64,000 nucleotides of DNA from Lutjanus erythropterus (Eukaryota > Chordata > Actinopteri > Lutjaniformes > Lutjanidae). The notes under the pieces were generated by a model. The model did not search any database. It was not told where the DNA came from and was given only the letters and a program-made list of their open reading frames with translations. The stretch's first letter is position 1. The number at the start of each line of letters is the position of its first letter. The stretch lies in assembly GCA_020091685.1 (NCBI GenBank), contig CM034605.1, forward strand, positions 12,100,218 through 12,164,217. Reading direction: 5' to 3'. This document shows positions 1 through 17,648 of this stretch, in pieces. A program made the translations under genes and the position numbers.

Positions 1-1381
1 TACTTCGACTTTGTTTAAAAACAGTGGCCACAAAAAGTGTCAATACAGTTAACCTAGCACTCTCTATATCCCTGTAACCCTGTAACATTTTGCTGTATCA
101 GTGATATAAAATGGTCTTAAGATGACAATAATATTGTTTTTTGCGATCATCCAACTAAAATAGTTCCTGTGACATGCCATACAACTAACACTATCAGGAG
201 GTCTCTTGCTCTAAGAATGAAGCACTTGAAACACTGTCAGAAACATCAGGGAGATTTGCTAGTAGTGACATCAATAATTAACCTGGAGTGATTCAATAAA
301 TATGTTGTTATAAGAGGTTTTTAATATCATAACTTTCCAAGATTAAGATGGGAAAAAACTTCAAATACAAAAAAACACAAAAAACACAGATAATCATCTT
401 TGCAGTAACTGAAACTAATCTGATATGGACAAAGTTTGTTGTAATAACCTTTACTAATTCCCTGTTTCCTGTGTCACTAGCGGTAACTCTACAATAAGGG
501 GACAGGAAGTGGATGAAAAATATTTTTCTTAGTAATAAGAGCTAAACAGGCAGCTGGTCCAGTAAAGTTATTATCAAATTCCCTGAGAGCAAACATTCCA
601 CATTGCAGCAAAATATTTCATACAAATGTCTGACATTTGACACACAAACCAAACAAAACCTATAGAGAGTCTGTGTATTTACACCAGCAGTCCCTACGTC
701 ACAGTAATGTGTGAGAACAAGCACTGGAATCTACCACTATCTAAACAACAAATGATCTGAAACAGCATGTTCGGTGTGGAGATGCTTCATGTCCATGTGA
801 TGTGTCACTTTTCGTTAAGCACAGGTTCAGATCTGGTGGAGAAAACAAAAAGCAGCTTCCCAGAGCCTGGTGCCAGTGATGCTTCTGTTAATAGAAGCAC
901 CTGCTGTTTATGGAAACAGGAACAGAGCCGTCAAGCTGTACATCTGCTCAAAGCCCAGCATGATCTTATCAGGGAAAACCCCAAACACCGTGATCAGCAG
1001 AGAAAGGCCTGACAAACAAGTGCTGAACAATAACAACCAATCATCAAAATGTGTTGCAGCAGCTGTTTGGTAGGAGAGAAACTGTAAAATGAACACATTC
1101 CCTGCACAGTTCAACAGGATTTAAGCTGCTCACCACCAGTCTCGCTGACAACTGTTTTCCACCAGCTTCACCCTCACAGTCTCTTAACCTAGTTATAAAT
1201 TTTCTCAGTTGGTGCAGGTCAACAAAGTGCTTTTCTTTCTTGTTTCCGGAGCCAAAGCTGCAGCCAAGAGAGCAGCATCCAAGACTAAGATGGGAAAATA
1301 AGCATTCTGGGGTTCACTGACACAGAATGGGACAAGTACGCCCCTCCCACGTCCGTCTTTCCGCTCTATTATGTAACTCAC

Positions 1382-6914
<5,533 letters not shown>

Positions 6915-7909
6915 ATTCCATTTACCGTAAAGGAGGAGGTGTCACTAGGAGACCATTACCCTCGTCAGAGAGAACCTTTTGCGACGCCGTTAGCCCATAA
7001 CAAACAATAATATCAGAAATATTTAACGCTGGATGTAGATCTACTCATACTTTCATCTATTAATCAAACATGACAAAAAATACCAGTTTTCCTATCAGTG
7101 ATATGACTCTGTGGTCACAACAGATATTTTGTAAATAAGACATTATGACAGACTCGCCCTCTGGTGGTATCCGAAGTTCTTCATAAATATATCTACAATT
7201 TTTAGATTATGTTAGTCCATGTATAATTCTTTTTTGTTAAGTGCCAAGATTAAAAACAAAGAAATTAATACATGACTCAATAAATTAATTAACATGCTAT
7301 TAAATGCACAAAAACTAATATATAAAAAATGGATAAATACGCTTAATAAATTATTATTAATTAGTATCGCGGTTTTAATTTTCTTTGTACTTATTAATTT
7401 ATTTTCCCATTTAACTTTGCAATATATTTATTAATTTAGTCGTTTTAAAAAATGTATTCCTTTTTATTAATGCATTTATTTTAAAATATATATATGTATG
7501 TATGTGTGTATGTGTGACACCCCCCCCCCCCAAAAAAAAAAAGAAATCATAGATATAGAATATATCATAGAAATAAATATACAATTGCATTTTAAAATCA
7601 ATACAGTTATTCACAAAATAAATGAGAAGGGAGGAGGTAAATAAAAAGGGTATATATATATATATATAGTACAAAGGCAAATAAATACAGAATCTAATTA
7701 AATCAGAAATACATTAATGAATGCCTGCACAAATTGTTAATATTATTTATTTATTTATTTAATTATTTATGTATTACTTTAGAATTTAGATGGTGGTGGT
7801 GCAAACACCCAGGCCATAGAGGGCGCTACTCGAGATCGTCCCTTCTTTCCGTGGTGATGAATGCAGCGGGGCTAGAGGTCAGAGTTGAATGTTTGACAGA
7901 AAGCTGAAT
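6915..7909. promoter_or_regulatory. Divergent ubr1 / atxn3 intergenic region
   Basis: About 1 kb separates the two start codons. Both ends (6915-7000 and 7800-7909) have balanced base composition and are plausible promoters. The middle is very AT-rich simple sequence: a C-run followed by an A-run at 7518-7540, a TA-run near 7651-7669 and TTTA/ATTT repeats near 7745-7765. No TATA box or CpG-dense island is obvious. A shared bidirectional promoter is possible but not shown by the sequence. Confidence 0.5.
7857..7907 (+). promoter_or_regulatory. uORF in the atxn3 leader
   Basis: ATG at 7857-7859 opens a 16-codon frame that stops with TGA at 7905-7907, two bases before the atxn3 start. A second ATG (7861) opens a four-codon frame ending in TAG at 7873-7875. 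A third ATG at 7889-7891 is in frame with the main start and would add seven residues (MFDRKLN). I chose 7910 because the family begins M[DE]SIFHEK. Confidence 0.45.
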
Positions 7910-10900
7910 ATGGATTCCATATTTCACGAGAAAGTAAGTTAAAACGTTTACCCCAAAGTGTTTAGCCGCAAATAATGCATCTTGATTATTTTGAAAGTCT
8001 TGGATCTACTGGCGGCGGTTTGTTTAGCGGCGCTACCTGGCCGGTGTTGAGAGATTTGTGGTGGTGTTTGGCAGTATTGTTGTTCAGACAGCTAACATGC
8101 TAACTGCACCTGCTAGCAAAGATTAAGAAAAGTTTCTTTCCATCTTGGAATATCAGGGCAGAAAGCTTTGTAACATCGCAAAGCATGATAGTTTATATCA
8201 AGTTAGTACACGAACTGGCTTAACATGGATATCTGGCCTTACAAAGAAGTATTAAGAGTAGTTGTGCGTAAGCTAGCTGTATGTAGCTCTGCTGGTGTGG
8301 GACTGTTACCTAAAGACTGTGGAAGGACTTAAGCACATTTATTATTAATAACAATGACTCTAATGACACTCCATGCTTAGATAATGTTTGGATTGGTTTC
8401 AATAAATGTAATGGCAATAAAATCAAAGAATATAATATTTTTAACCTAATCATTCTCTTTTGCAAAATTGCATATCCACAAATTCAAATAACTCGAACTC
8501 TACATCCTTATTTACTATATTTAAAAATGAAGCAAGCAATACAAAAAGTTACCAAGACTATACTTTTACGCATTGATAGGTAGACATAGGCGTTTCATAG
8601 AAACAGTAAATACACAGTAATATATCTGAACATAAAAAGATAGGAATATAAATCAATAGAAAAATTATACATCAAGTGACAACAAATTAAATGTCAATGT
8701 AGTATACAATATAAAATATATACTTGAATACACTTCAGATATACTAAAATATTAAATATTTCACATTATATTACACTAATGTATTTATATGAATGAGTAA
8801 TATCTTCTGAATTTGTAATTGCATACTGTCCCCAGATATTTGCTATGTTTATCTTGTTCATTTTATTGTGACAGATTGACTTGAATATTTTTGTTCTGTA
8901 TTTTGTACAATGTATTTTATTTTTTTATTTTTTGTAGTAGTAGTAGTGGCTGCTTATTATAAAATGATAAAGTTAACTAACACAAAGTCAAAATTCTCTG
9001 ATTTCAGCTTCTTAAATGTGAATATTTTTGGGTGTCCTTACCCCTGTATGACAGGTATACTGAATATTATTGGGTTGTGATTAAAACAAGACATTTGAGA
9101 ATGTCATCTTGGACTGTTTTCTGTCACTTTAATACAAACAACTATTTATTAAGAAAATAATCGACCAATTAATTGACTATGAAAATAATAATTAGTTGCA
9201 GCCCTAAAAAGAACTGTGTCATTGTGCTGTATGCCATTATTTTGTAGCAAGAGGGTTCTCTTTGCGCCCAGCACTGTCTCAACAACCTCCTGCAGGGTGA
9301 GTATTTCACTCCTGTGGACCTGTCCTCCATTGCTCATCAGCTAGATGAAGAGGAGAGAATGAGGATGGCTGAGGGAGGTATGGCCAGTGAGGAGTATAGG
9401 ACCTTTTTACAGGTGAGTAAACACAAAGAAGGTGAATGTAAGGGTAGTGGAGCAGCCTTTTTATTGCATGCTATTACTTATTTTATGTTCTCGGACTGTG
9501 TGTCTAGCAACCATCTGGGAACATGGACGACAGCGGGTTCTTTTCAATACAAGTGAGTTTAAGAGGTTGACTTTATTGTTACTTAATAACAGATTCATAA
9601 TCATTATAAGTCGGTAATATCAATTCCTTTTTCTGTTATCTAATTCCTTTAGGTAATTAGCAATGCTCTGAGAGTGTGGGGCTTGGAGCTAATCCTCTTC
9701 AACAGCCGGGAGTACCAGAGCCTGATGATTAATCCAATGTAACGTCAAAATGTTATTCTAAGATGTATCAATCTGTATTCACATAACCACTGTACAGTTT
9801 AAGTTGATGGTGACAACTACCCCTATTTTCATGTTTCAGTAATGAGAAAGCCTTCATTTGCAACTACAAGGAGCACTGGTTTACCATACGCAAACTTGGA
9901 CAGCAGGTATGAGCCACTTATTGTCATCATAAACACTCGTAATACAGTTTCACTTTAACTAAAAACACTGTTTTGTTTTCATTGCAGTGGTTTAACCTGA
10001 ACTCGCTGCTGACTGGACCAGAGTTGATATCAGACACCTATCTAGCACTTTTCCTTGCACAGTTACAACAAGAAGGTTGTAAAATTGTATTGTAAAAAAA
10101 ATTATACTGTGGTATATTTAGATTTTGCAATGCAGAAAATATTCTAAAAGTTGTCATTGTGCAGGTTATTCCATATTTGTGATCCGAGGAAATCTCCCTG
10201 AGTGTGAAGCAGAGCAGATCCTCGGCATCATGAGAGTGCAGCAGCAGCAGCGGCCGAGGCTTATTGGAGAGGAGGAGGCCCAGACAAGTGCTGGGTATGT
10301 AGAGACACTACAATATGCAGGACCCAGAAGTTACTCAGAAAAGAGTATCATCACTATGTCCATGTTTCAAGTTCCTGAAAATAAACTTTTGACTTATTTT
10401 TGGCAACTGATTAAGCCTTGTACTGTGAGCAGCAGGTCAGCAGCTCTGGCTCAGACAGAGATGGGCTTTAGTGTGGAGGATGAGGTTGTGGATGAAGATG
10501 AAGAGCTCAAGAGAGCTCTGGCGCTCAGCAGACAGGACATAGATGTGGAAGATGAAGAAGCTGATCTTCGCAGGGCCATACAGCTCAGCATGCAAGGTAA
10601 AGGATGAGTCTCCTAACGTTTTAAGATAGTATTCTGTCTTATTTCCATAAACTATATTCCAAGTTCACACTAATAATATTGTTTTAAGAGTATGTCACTA
10701 TTTTACAATTCTTTTGTTTTTGCAAATGTCAACACTGAAAACTGGGTCCTTGGTTTTATAAAATTATAGGAGCAGTGCTGAGCAACAAGTCCTCAGAGTC
10801 TGAAATGGCAAATGTGAAATCAGGGAGTCACATGGCAGGGACCACTGCAGGAGGACAAACCCAGAATGAGACACTCACAGCTGAGGAACTGCGGAAGAGA

Positions 10901-12470
10901 AGACAAGCCTATTTTGATCGGTAGGTTTAACTGCATACCTGGTGACTACTGTAGAGAGGGTGGACACAACATTGTAAACAGGTATTAGCAAACCAGTTCA
11001 GTAATCCTGCAGTAAGCACTGCTTTGTAAATTCTATGATGTTCAATTTTATGGTGTAAATGTACAGAAGAGTATTAGTACAGGCATAAGAGGAATACATT
11101 AGAGGAGGAAGGTTTGTATTTATTTTGCGTTGCAAGTATAGAGTTGAAAAGTTAAGAATGAAGTAGGACTTTCAGTATTAGTAACCAGAAAAATTAGCTG
11201 GCACTAATACTGAAAGTTTCAGTTTATTTTTAACCATTAGTCACTATTTTTGACATTTTAACTTTATGCTTGAAATACAAAATAAAAAAAATCTTCCTCC
11301 TCCATTTTTTTCTCATGCCTGGCCCTGATACCCTTCTGTTGTAAATGTGTCCTTATTGCATAAAAATTGTTGTGGTGGAATGTTAAGGTCATAATTTGTG
11401 CTGCTGTATTTAACTTATATTTATATCTGATTTAAGTACTCATCCACCATTTTCAGTGAATGGAAAATTAATGCATGGATATTGTTAAAAATCCTGTCTT
11501 TTAATTTCTTAGGCAGCAGCAACAAGCTCAGTCGAACATTCCTCAACAACAGGACACAAAATCAACAGGAGGCTCAGGTAAGTACATCTGTTTTTTAATA
11601 TAGAATTATTAGAGCTGTACCAAATGTTGTTTTTTACATTTGAAGCTTCTGTTGAGATTTTTGAGTTTTGAATGTCTGTCATCCTATTTTATCACCGTAA
11701 GAAAACATCAGAAGTCCTCAAACAAAATCCTAAATTTGAATGAAGTGATTTGTTGGATTAAAGTAGTTAGTCATTTTTTATTAAATCAATTTTCTATAAT
11801 GAATATAACTCAATAGTTGCATCAACATAAATATAATTTATGGTGCCTTTAGATTACTGCTATAACACCTGTTAATACAGGTTCTTGCCTACCTTTGTGT
11901 CCAAGATGTGTCTTTTGACAGAAGTGAAAATGGTTTTTTTGAAAGCCTACGCACCAACAAATATGGATTGAAGCAGAATATTTTGTTTGATTAAAAATAT
12001 GTTGTAAATTTTGGAAATAATTACAACTATCTTTTTTCAATAAATTTGACTTTTGAACTTTACAACGCTCTGGGGTTATTGGAAATGTTTGGATCATATG
12101 AGTTGGAAACAATACTACACCGCCACTTCTGGAATCTGATTTTACAAATAATATAATAACAATAATATTAGTGTTTGCAAATTGTTATCTGCAACTGTGC
12201 AGAATTACCAGAGTTAAACAGAATGAATAGACATGCAAAAGAAGGAAGGGCAGCATTCAATTGTTGTGTCAGAATTCAAATTTCAACGTCATAAACAAAG
12301 CTTCAAACTGTTCGGTACAGCCCTAGTAATTACAGTGCAGATTATTTAATGAATATTATGAAGAAGTGTATCCAAGAAAGTCCTGAAATATACTAACTTA
12401 AGCCCTCTTCCCTCCTCTAGGATCAGCAAACACTGGTGAGAAGGACCAACAACAAAAGCCCAGCCAGTGA
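7910..12470 (+). CDS. atxn3: Ataxin-3, Josephin deubiquitinase
   Basis: Eleven coding exons: 7910-7933, 9248-9412, 9508-9552, 9653-9738, 9840-9906, 9988-10075, 10165-10294, 10436-10596, 10770-10920, 11513-11577 and 12421-12470 (343 aa). Lengths of exons 2-6 (165, 45, 86, 67, 88 bp) equal the human ones as I know them. The Josephin cysteine protease domain fills about residues 1-180, with oxyanion Gln9, catalytic Cys14 (QEGSLCAQHC), His119 (KEHWF) and Asn134 (WFNLN). Two ubiquitin-interacting motifs lie at about 224-236 (EELKRALALSR) and 243-255 (EADLRRAIQLSMQ). The polyglutamine site in exon 10 holds only QQQQ (CAGCAGCAACAA), then AQSNIPQQQ. The last exon ends in QQQKPSQ and a stop, so no third UIM is encoded in this form. 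A donor-like GTGAG at 12435 could support an alternative C-terminus, but I found no downstream exon. ATXN3 edits ubiquitin chains in proteasome and ERAD quality control. Confidence 0.95.
9117..9206. repeat. Fragment of a 'GCTGCAACTAA' MITE in atxn3 intron 1
   Basis: The segment has AATAATCGACCAATTAATTG followed by TTAGTTGCAGCCCTAA, the end of a common teleost non-autonomous repeat whose other copies lie at about 30056-30331, 56161-56300 and 58916-59203 in this window. It ends about 40 bp before atxn3 exon 2 (9248), so part of the intron 1 acceptor side is repeat-derived. Confidence 0.6.
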
Positions 12471-13450
12471 AGGTGTGAAAAGTTTGCCTATGTTGTTTAC
12501 CAGCTGCCTTGATTGGCGACCCCACACAGGGGTAGCTTTGCTCCTTCCTCTAACCTTTTGCACATGCGAACATAAGGACAGTCAGAAGGCTGATACGTTT
12601 CCCCTGGTTAGTTCGCTGACAGGCTTTAGAGAAGAGAACAACGACAAAGAAAGGCAGCAGTTAGTCTAATCTAACTCACTGAGGCACTGAGGCTGGGACA
12701 AGGGTGACCACAGAATCATGATGCAGTTAATCCAAGTTTGCAATTGCCTTTTTACCATGGCGCCTTCTATTTCTATTGTATAATGTTTTTTATTCTTGTT
12801 TTTTTTTTTCCTCTGGAAGAGATGGAAAGGAATCTTCAACATACATATGGTGTGTTTACTTGAGTGGGAGAGAATACATACAGAGATGAGTGTTTCAAAG
12901 GAGACCAATGCTAAGACCACAGATAAAAGTTTGATAGATAGTGACAGAGCCTCCCTCCTTTATATTGGACTTGCGTTTGTAGGACGCAAGATGTGATTCC
13001 AACACCTGCCCAACCACATCACTTTGTAGTTTTGAAATCATTTCTTGTTGCAATGTACTAAAATATCTTTAAGCCAGCAGTACTAACACATGTGGATCAT
13101 TTATCCCTGACATAATCAATCATTTTATTCATGAATGTCTAAGAGTGAACTCCTGAGGTATTTAGACAACAACATTCTTTTGATGTTGTGGCTTTGTTTT
13201 TACTTTTAAGTATATAAGTAGGCATAATGAATAATGTAAGATTAAGCGGCTCACAAACACAGTGTAAGGGTGTTTCATCCATTGTGGATGGACAGTGAAC
13301 AGTATAGTTCTATAGAGCTGTCTGCTGAAGCTAAGATGCTTTTGACTGATGCATATTTTGCATATCTTGTCCAGAATACATTGACATCTAATGGGGAACA
13401 AAGAAGCAATCTGTAACCACCATCAAACTGCAGCTGATCCGTAAATACAT
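12471..13450 (+). other. atxn3 3' untranslated and flanking DNA
   Basis: Unique-looking AT-rich DNA follows the atxn3 stop. Several modest open frames in both strands show no recognisable domain and no codon bias. No exon encoding a third ubiquitin-interacting motif was found here. The first clear AATAAA on the plus strand is about 1.1 kb downstream (near 13645), so the UTR length is uncertain. Confidence 0.4.
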
Positions 13451-14316
13451 TAGGGACGCACAATATTAAATCGTGGCTGATTGCCAATGACAATACTGAT
13501 ACATGCACATATTTCTTTCCACCTAATTGGAGAGAGCATCAAGTCTTCCTGCAGTGGAATTAACATATTACTATGTCTGCTCTTATCATGACGACCCACA
13601 GGCAGATGCAGACATAAAATACTATGCTTTTAGAAATGTGCAAAATAAATTGGGCAAAATAAGTAAACTACTGCCAACAGGCGTTTTCTTTCTCTCTTGG
13701 TTCTTCATAAATTAGTTGTAATGATCGAGATGACAGCTATTAAGATTGGCAATGTGTGTTAAAGGAGTGGATTTGGCTCCTGCTCATATGAGTGTTGCTG
13801 AGCAATCATAGCAACTTTTCTATCCCTTTCAAACAGTTCCACACTGCAGACATTCATGTCACAAGCACAAAATCAAAGCATCATATTATCAGTTTGTCAT
13901 ATCGGCAGAAATGTTCATTTCAGCCTGATAACAATGTTTCATTTGAAAACACCAGTGTGTAGCATTTAGTACCGTCTGCCAGTGAAAAGCAAATTGCAAA
14001 AAACTTGCCTGCCAAGCCAGTAAGAGAAACTATAGTGACCACAGAACATGTGAAAAACGTGAAAGTCCCTGTCTAGAGCCAGTGTTTAACCTGTCCATTC
14101 TGAGCTACTGTAAAAACATGGCAGTGCAACATGGCAGACACCAAGGATAATAATGTTCTAAGGTAACAAATGTCACAGTGATTGTTAATTTCAGATTATC
14201 ATACACTGAAAACATTTATATGAATATTATATTCCATTTCTCGCCATAGATCCTCCTAAATGTTACACACTTAACCTTTAAAAGCCTGTATCGACTGATA
14301 TTATCATGCATCCCTA
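13451..14316. mobile_element. hAT-like MITE with TAGGGAYGCA termini, interrupted by another MITE
   Basis: The left end TAGGGACGCACAATATTA (13451) is mirrored by GATATTATCATGCATCCCTA ending at 14316, giving imperfect terminal inverted repeats of about 16-20 bp. Between them, 13950-14282 is a separate MITE (next entry). The uninterrupted element would be about 530 bp with no coding capacity. The termini resemble hAT-type non-autonomous elements; superfamily is inferred from end sequence only. Confidence 0.55.
13950..14282 (-). mobile_element. TTAA-type MITE ('GGTCCAGTGTGTA' family), copy 1
   Basis: The copy reads in from ACCAGTGTGTAGCATTTAGT and out at AATGTTACACACTTAACC. It shares internal landmarks with copies at 43977-44330 and 45206-45500: CTAGAGCCAGTGTTTAACCTGTCCATTCTG..., AACATGGC and TATGAATATTATATTCCAT. 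It is oriented opposite to the copy at 45206, and lies inside the TAGGGAYGCA element, so it is the younger insertion of the two. Confidence 0.65.
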
Positions 14317-14482
14317 AAATACACCGTTCACTTTTCCAGCACAGTATGACCACTGAAGAAACCAAAAAACAGTCTGACATGTCCAATCAGCATGCCTTGT
14401 ATATGACTTCATCTCTTGTTCCTCTTCATCAGTATTTGTCATGAACCATTAAGGAATTTATTATCAAGAAAACAAAGAGTTG

Positions 14483-14521
14483 GGGCGGCTGTTTAGCTCA
14501 GTTGGTAGAGCGTCCGCCCCA
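14483..14521 (+). repeat. tRNA-derived SINE head, truncated
   Basis: GTTTAGCTCAGTTGGTAGAG is an intact tRNA-like A box preceded by GGGGCGGCT, but the sequence leaves the tRNA pattern after GCGTCCGCCCC: there is no anticodon arm, B box or acceptor pairing. This fits a severely 3'-truncated tRNA-derived SINE rather than a tRNA gene. Confidence 0.55.
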
Positions 14522-15414
14522 TTGTTTTACTCCCTGATGTTACAACCCCTGAAATACTTATTTAATTGCACTGATTTGACTTATCCTGTATTCCAATAAT
14601 ACTTAGAGCAATGCTGTGCACATAAGTTGTACAAAAAGATAATAATTTGCACTGAGGCTGCCATGGATTAAAGCTCAAAAGCCACTGGCTGATTGATGAC
14701 TTTTGGAAAAAAATAACAGTAAAATAGCGAGAATGAAGAGTGACTGTTATTTAATCTTATAATTTGTATGATTAAAAACCCAAAGAGAGAAACAAAACGT
14801 TAAAAATGTGTCACCATATATACATTTTGAAGTGTTAATTGTATTTTTTGTTTTTGTTTTTCATTTGATTCTGACCACAACCTCTTCAAAATCTCTCCCA
14901 TTTCCCTCTACAAGCCTCTGTTCAGTCCTAAAAACCAAAATCTGGTTACAACACAGAATATTGAAGAATAGACCACATTACAGCATTAAACAGTGAAATT
15001 TGTTTACAGTTATGTTTTCTGGACGACCACATGGATATACCTTGATGCTTCCATAAAAGTATTGGATGTCAAGCTAAACGTTGACTTCTTGTGCTGGATG
15101 ACTTCCAAGAAGATTCCATGATTTCATGATTGTTTTGTTTGATCTGTTAGACTTTTCTTTTTTTCTATTTAAACCGCACTTGTGAAAGAGTATAAAATGT
15201 TGGTAGCTGGGTTTTTATCATTACATCATTTTCACTCATTACATTCTTACAGTAAGTACTCATCATTTTTGTTATATTTCATGTTACCATAGCACATTAT
15301 TTCATTTAATGTATTAGTTCTTGTTCCAGGATTAAAGTGACATTCACTCCTCCTGAAGTTTCTCATGTCTTATTTTTCCTGTAATTTAATGTTAATATGT
15401 TCATCATCAAGCCT

Positions 15415-15530
15415 GTGCAGAAGCCTGACAACAACCTGATCATTTGAATCAGGTGTGTTGGAGCAGGGAAACATCTAAGGCATGCAGGACAGGGGTCCCT
15501 GAGGACCAGGGTTGGGCAACACTGACTTAA
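15415..15530 (-). repeat. Non-autonomous repeat fragment ('CAGTGTTGCCCAACCCTGG' end)
   Basis: Read on the minus strand the piece begins CAGTGTTGCCCAACCCTGGT and continues with CCCTGTCCTGCATGCCTTAG and CCTGCTCCAACACACCTGAT. This is a very common fish repeat end, probably a hAT-type non-autonomous element. The inner end is truncated, so only a single terminus is visible. Confidence 0.55.
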
Positions 15531-15787
15531 ACTAACACAAAGAAACCCTAATCTCCCCCATGATGTCATAGGTCTTGGTTTAGTTAATGGGATGGGCCTC
15601 TGCATAAAGCCAGGCTCCACCCTCAACCCCATTTTTGCCAAACTCAGACCAGGAAGTGAACTCAGCAGTCAGGTAACTCAAAGACAAAGAGAAATCAGTT
15701 AAAATGTACAAGCAAATTGCAAAATGTAGACTAAATGTGCACGCTGCATCTAGAAAACAGCGCATTGTCCAACCAAACAAACTGATT

Positions 15788-16728
15788 GTATATATAGCCA
15801 TAATTCCAAAAAATTTGGGATGTTGTGTAAAATGTAGATTAAAAACAATCCAGTTATTTGCAAATAATTTACAAAGGCAAGACATTTAATGTTCAAACTG
15901 ACAAACTATTGTTTGATTGTTTTTTGTTTTTTTAATATACACTCATTCTGAACTTGATGGACCTGCAACAAGTTTCAAAAAAGACGGCACAGGGGCAGCA
16001 AAAGACTGAAAGTTGTGGAATGCTCAAAAAACACCTGTTTGGAACATTCCACAGGTAAACTGGTAACGGGTGATAGTATCATGGTTGTGTATAAAAAGGG
16101 GCAAAAGGTTCAGTCAATCACAAGCATGTATGGACAGCACTTTGCAACACAAAACTACAGGAATTCAGGGATATCACCATCTACAATCCATAATATTATG
16201 AAAAGATTCAGAGACAGAGAATGCTGCATTTAAGGGGCAAGGCAGAAAACAAACATTGAGTGCCCCTGACCTTTGATCCCTGTGAGGGTAGGGGTGTGTG
16301 TTAGTGCCCATGACATGGCTAACTTGCACATCTGTGAAGGCCCCATTAATGCTTGAAGGTACATACAGGTTTTGGGGTGACATATGCTGCCACCCAGACA
16401 ACGTGTCCGGGTTTTCAGCGTCATTCCTGCTTATATCAGCAAGACAATGCCAAGAGACATTCTGCACATGTTACAACTGTGTGGCTTCGTATTAAGAGTT
16501 CGGGTACAAGACCTGGCCTGTTTGCCGTCCAGACCTGCTTCATGAAGTGCAGAATATGACAACAGAGACACCGAACTGTTAAGCAACTTCAGAATGAGTG
16601 CATATGTACAAAAAAACACTAAAATGAATGAGTTTGAACATCAGGCCTAAATATCTTGTCTTTGTACCATATTCAACTGAATATAGGTCAGTTTTTGCAA
16701 ATCATTGTATTCTATTTTTATTTAGACA
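15788..16728 (+). mobile_element. Decayed Tc1/mariner element with transposase relics
   Basis: The left terminus (CCATAATTCCAAAAAATTTG then GGATGTTGTGTAAAA) belongs to the teleost Tc1-like family whose ends read AATTCCAAAAAAGTTGGGAC. Within it, 16137-16220 keeps a helix-turn-helix relic (GISPSTIHNIMKRFRD). After a large internal deletion, 16290-16560 keeps the catalytic-core region (SAHDMANLHICEG and QQDNAKRHSAHVTTVWLR in shifting frames). The 3' part (16650-16728) retains the sub-terminal region but the final inverted repeat is lost. Total about 0.94 kb against about 1.5 kb for a full element, with several frameshifts and stops; not active. Confidence 0.8.
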
Positions 16729-17622
16729 TGATAATGATGTTTGTGAAGCATGTTATGAGCCTTCGCCAACACATTACAGTTCCACAAACATCCTGATTCC
16801 ACTGAGCCTTTTAGTTCCTCATTCTTCAAAAACAGAGAACAGTACTCATTGTTGGCTACCTACCAATATGTTGAACCGACTAAAGTATGGGTCCTTACAG
16901 AAGGACCAGAAACACAAAAGGCAGAGTATGAAAAAATTAAACGGCGACAAAAATTTAGGAGTGAATGAAAATAAGGACATAATGTACTGCGATGTGTGCC
17001 GAGAAATGTAGCTTTTTTTCCATTGGAAACAGCACCTTCACAAAATGCCTCATCAAAATTCATGGGAGAAGTTGACAACACAAGTGTCACAGTTAAGAAA
17101 GGCTGTGTTTAGATGCCTTTTCTGTATCCTATAAATATATACATTTGAACCACCAAAAAGTACTTTGACTACTAAATTTAGGGTCTTGGTGGTCCATAGG
17201 ATCAGTGCTTAAAAATGTTGTTCTCCATCCCTGCAGCACCTCTAGGAAAGAGGCCTCAAATGTCCAAAAAACAGATCCAACACCATTTGGAACAAAACAA
17301 CAGGTGGTATGCCATGGTTAATATGTAACGCTCAGAGCACACTTGCACTTTGTATCCCCAAATAATAGATGGGGCTTTCAGACGTAATCTTGCCCAAGCT
17401 GAATGGTACGTATGAAATTTAATCTCGAAAAAAAATGTATTTTGATCACAGTTATGCATTGCATTTCAAAACTACATTTATTCAAGTGGTTTTAGTTGTT
17501 ATGTAAAAGGAAAAAATAATTTATTTGTCAGATCTAATCTGCCTTATCATTTTTTGTAGATGAGCAGTTCTTATGTTGCTGTTTTAATAATCTGTTGACA
17601 TCTTCATGTCTACATCTTTCAG
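16729..17622. other. Unassigned DNA upstream of serpina10
   Basis: About 0.9 kb without a confident gene. An open frame near 16900-17010 includes a CDVC motif, and a second frame across 16890-16960 has a lysine/arginine-rich look, but stops interrupt both and no family was recognised. The last 50 bases lead into a splice acceptor (CTTTCAG ending at 17622) just before the serpina10 start exon, implying an upstream non-coding first exon that I cannot place. Confidence 0.4.
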
Positions 17623-17648
17623 TTTGTGCACCTTCTCAGACTCAAAAC

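Noticed and set aside
908-1114. Minus-strand open frame, possible ubr1 exon 5
   Set aside because: The translation does not resemble the UBR1 segment following the UBR box, and no acceptor/donor pair with correct phase was found.
7411-7680. 89-codon minus-strand frame rich in Tyr/Ile/Phe
   Set aside because: Translation of TA and poly-C/poly-A simple sequence; no protein character.
14483-14521. tRNA gene
   Set aside because: Only the A-box half matches; no anticodon loop, B box or closing stem.
16628-17011. 127-codon open frame with a CDVC motif
   Set aside because: Its first third overlaps the Tc1 3' end and the rest lacks a recognisable zinc-finger spacing; stops follow at once.
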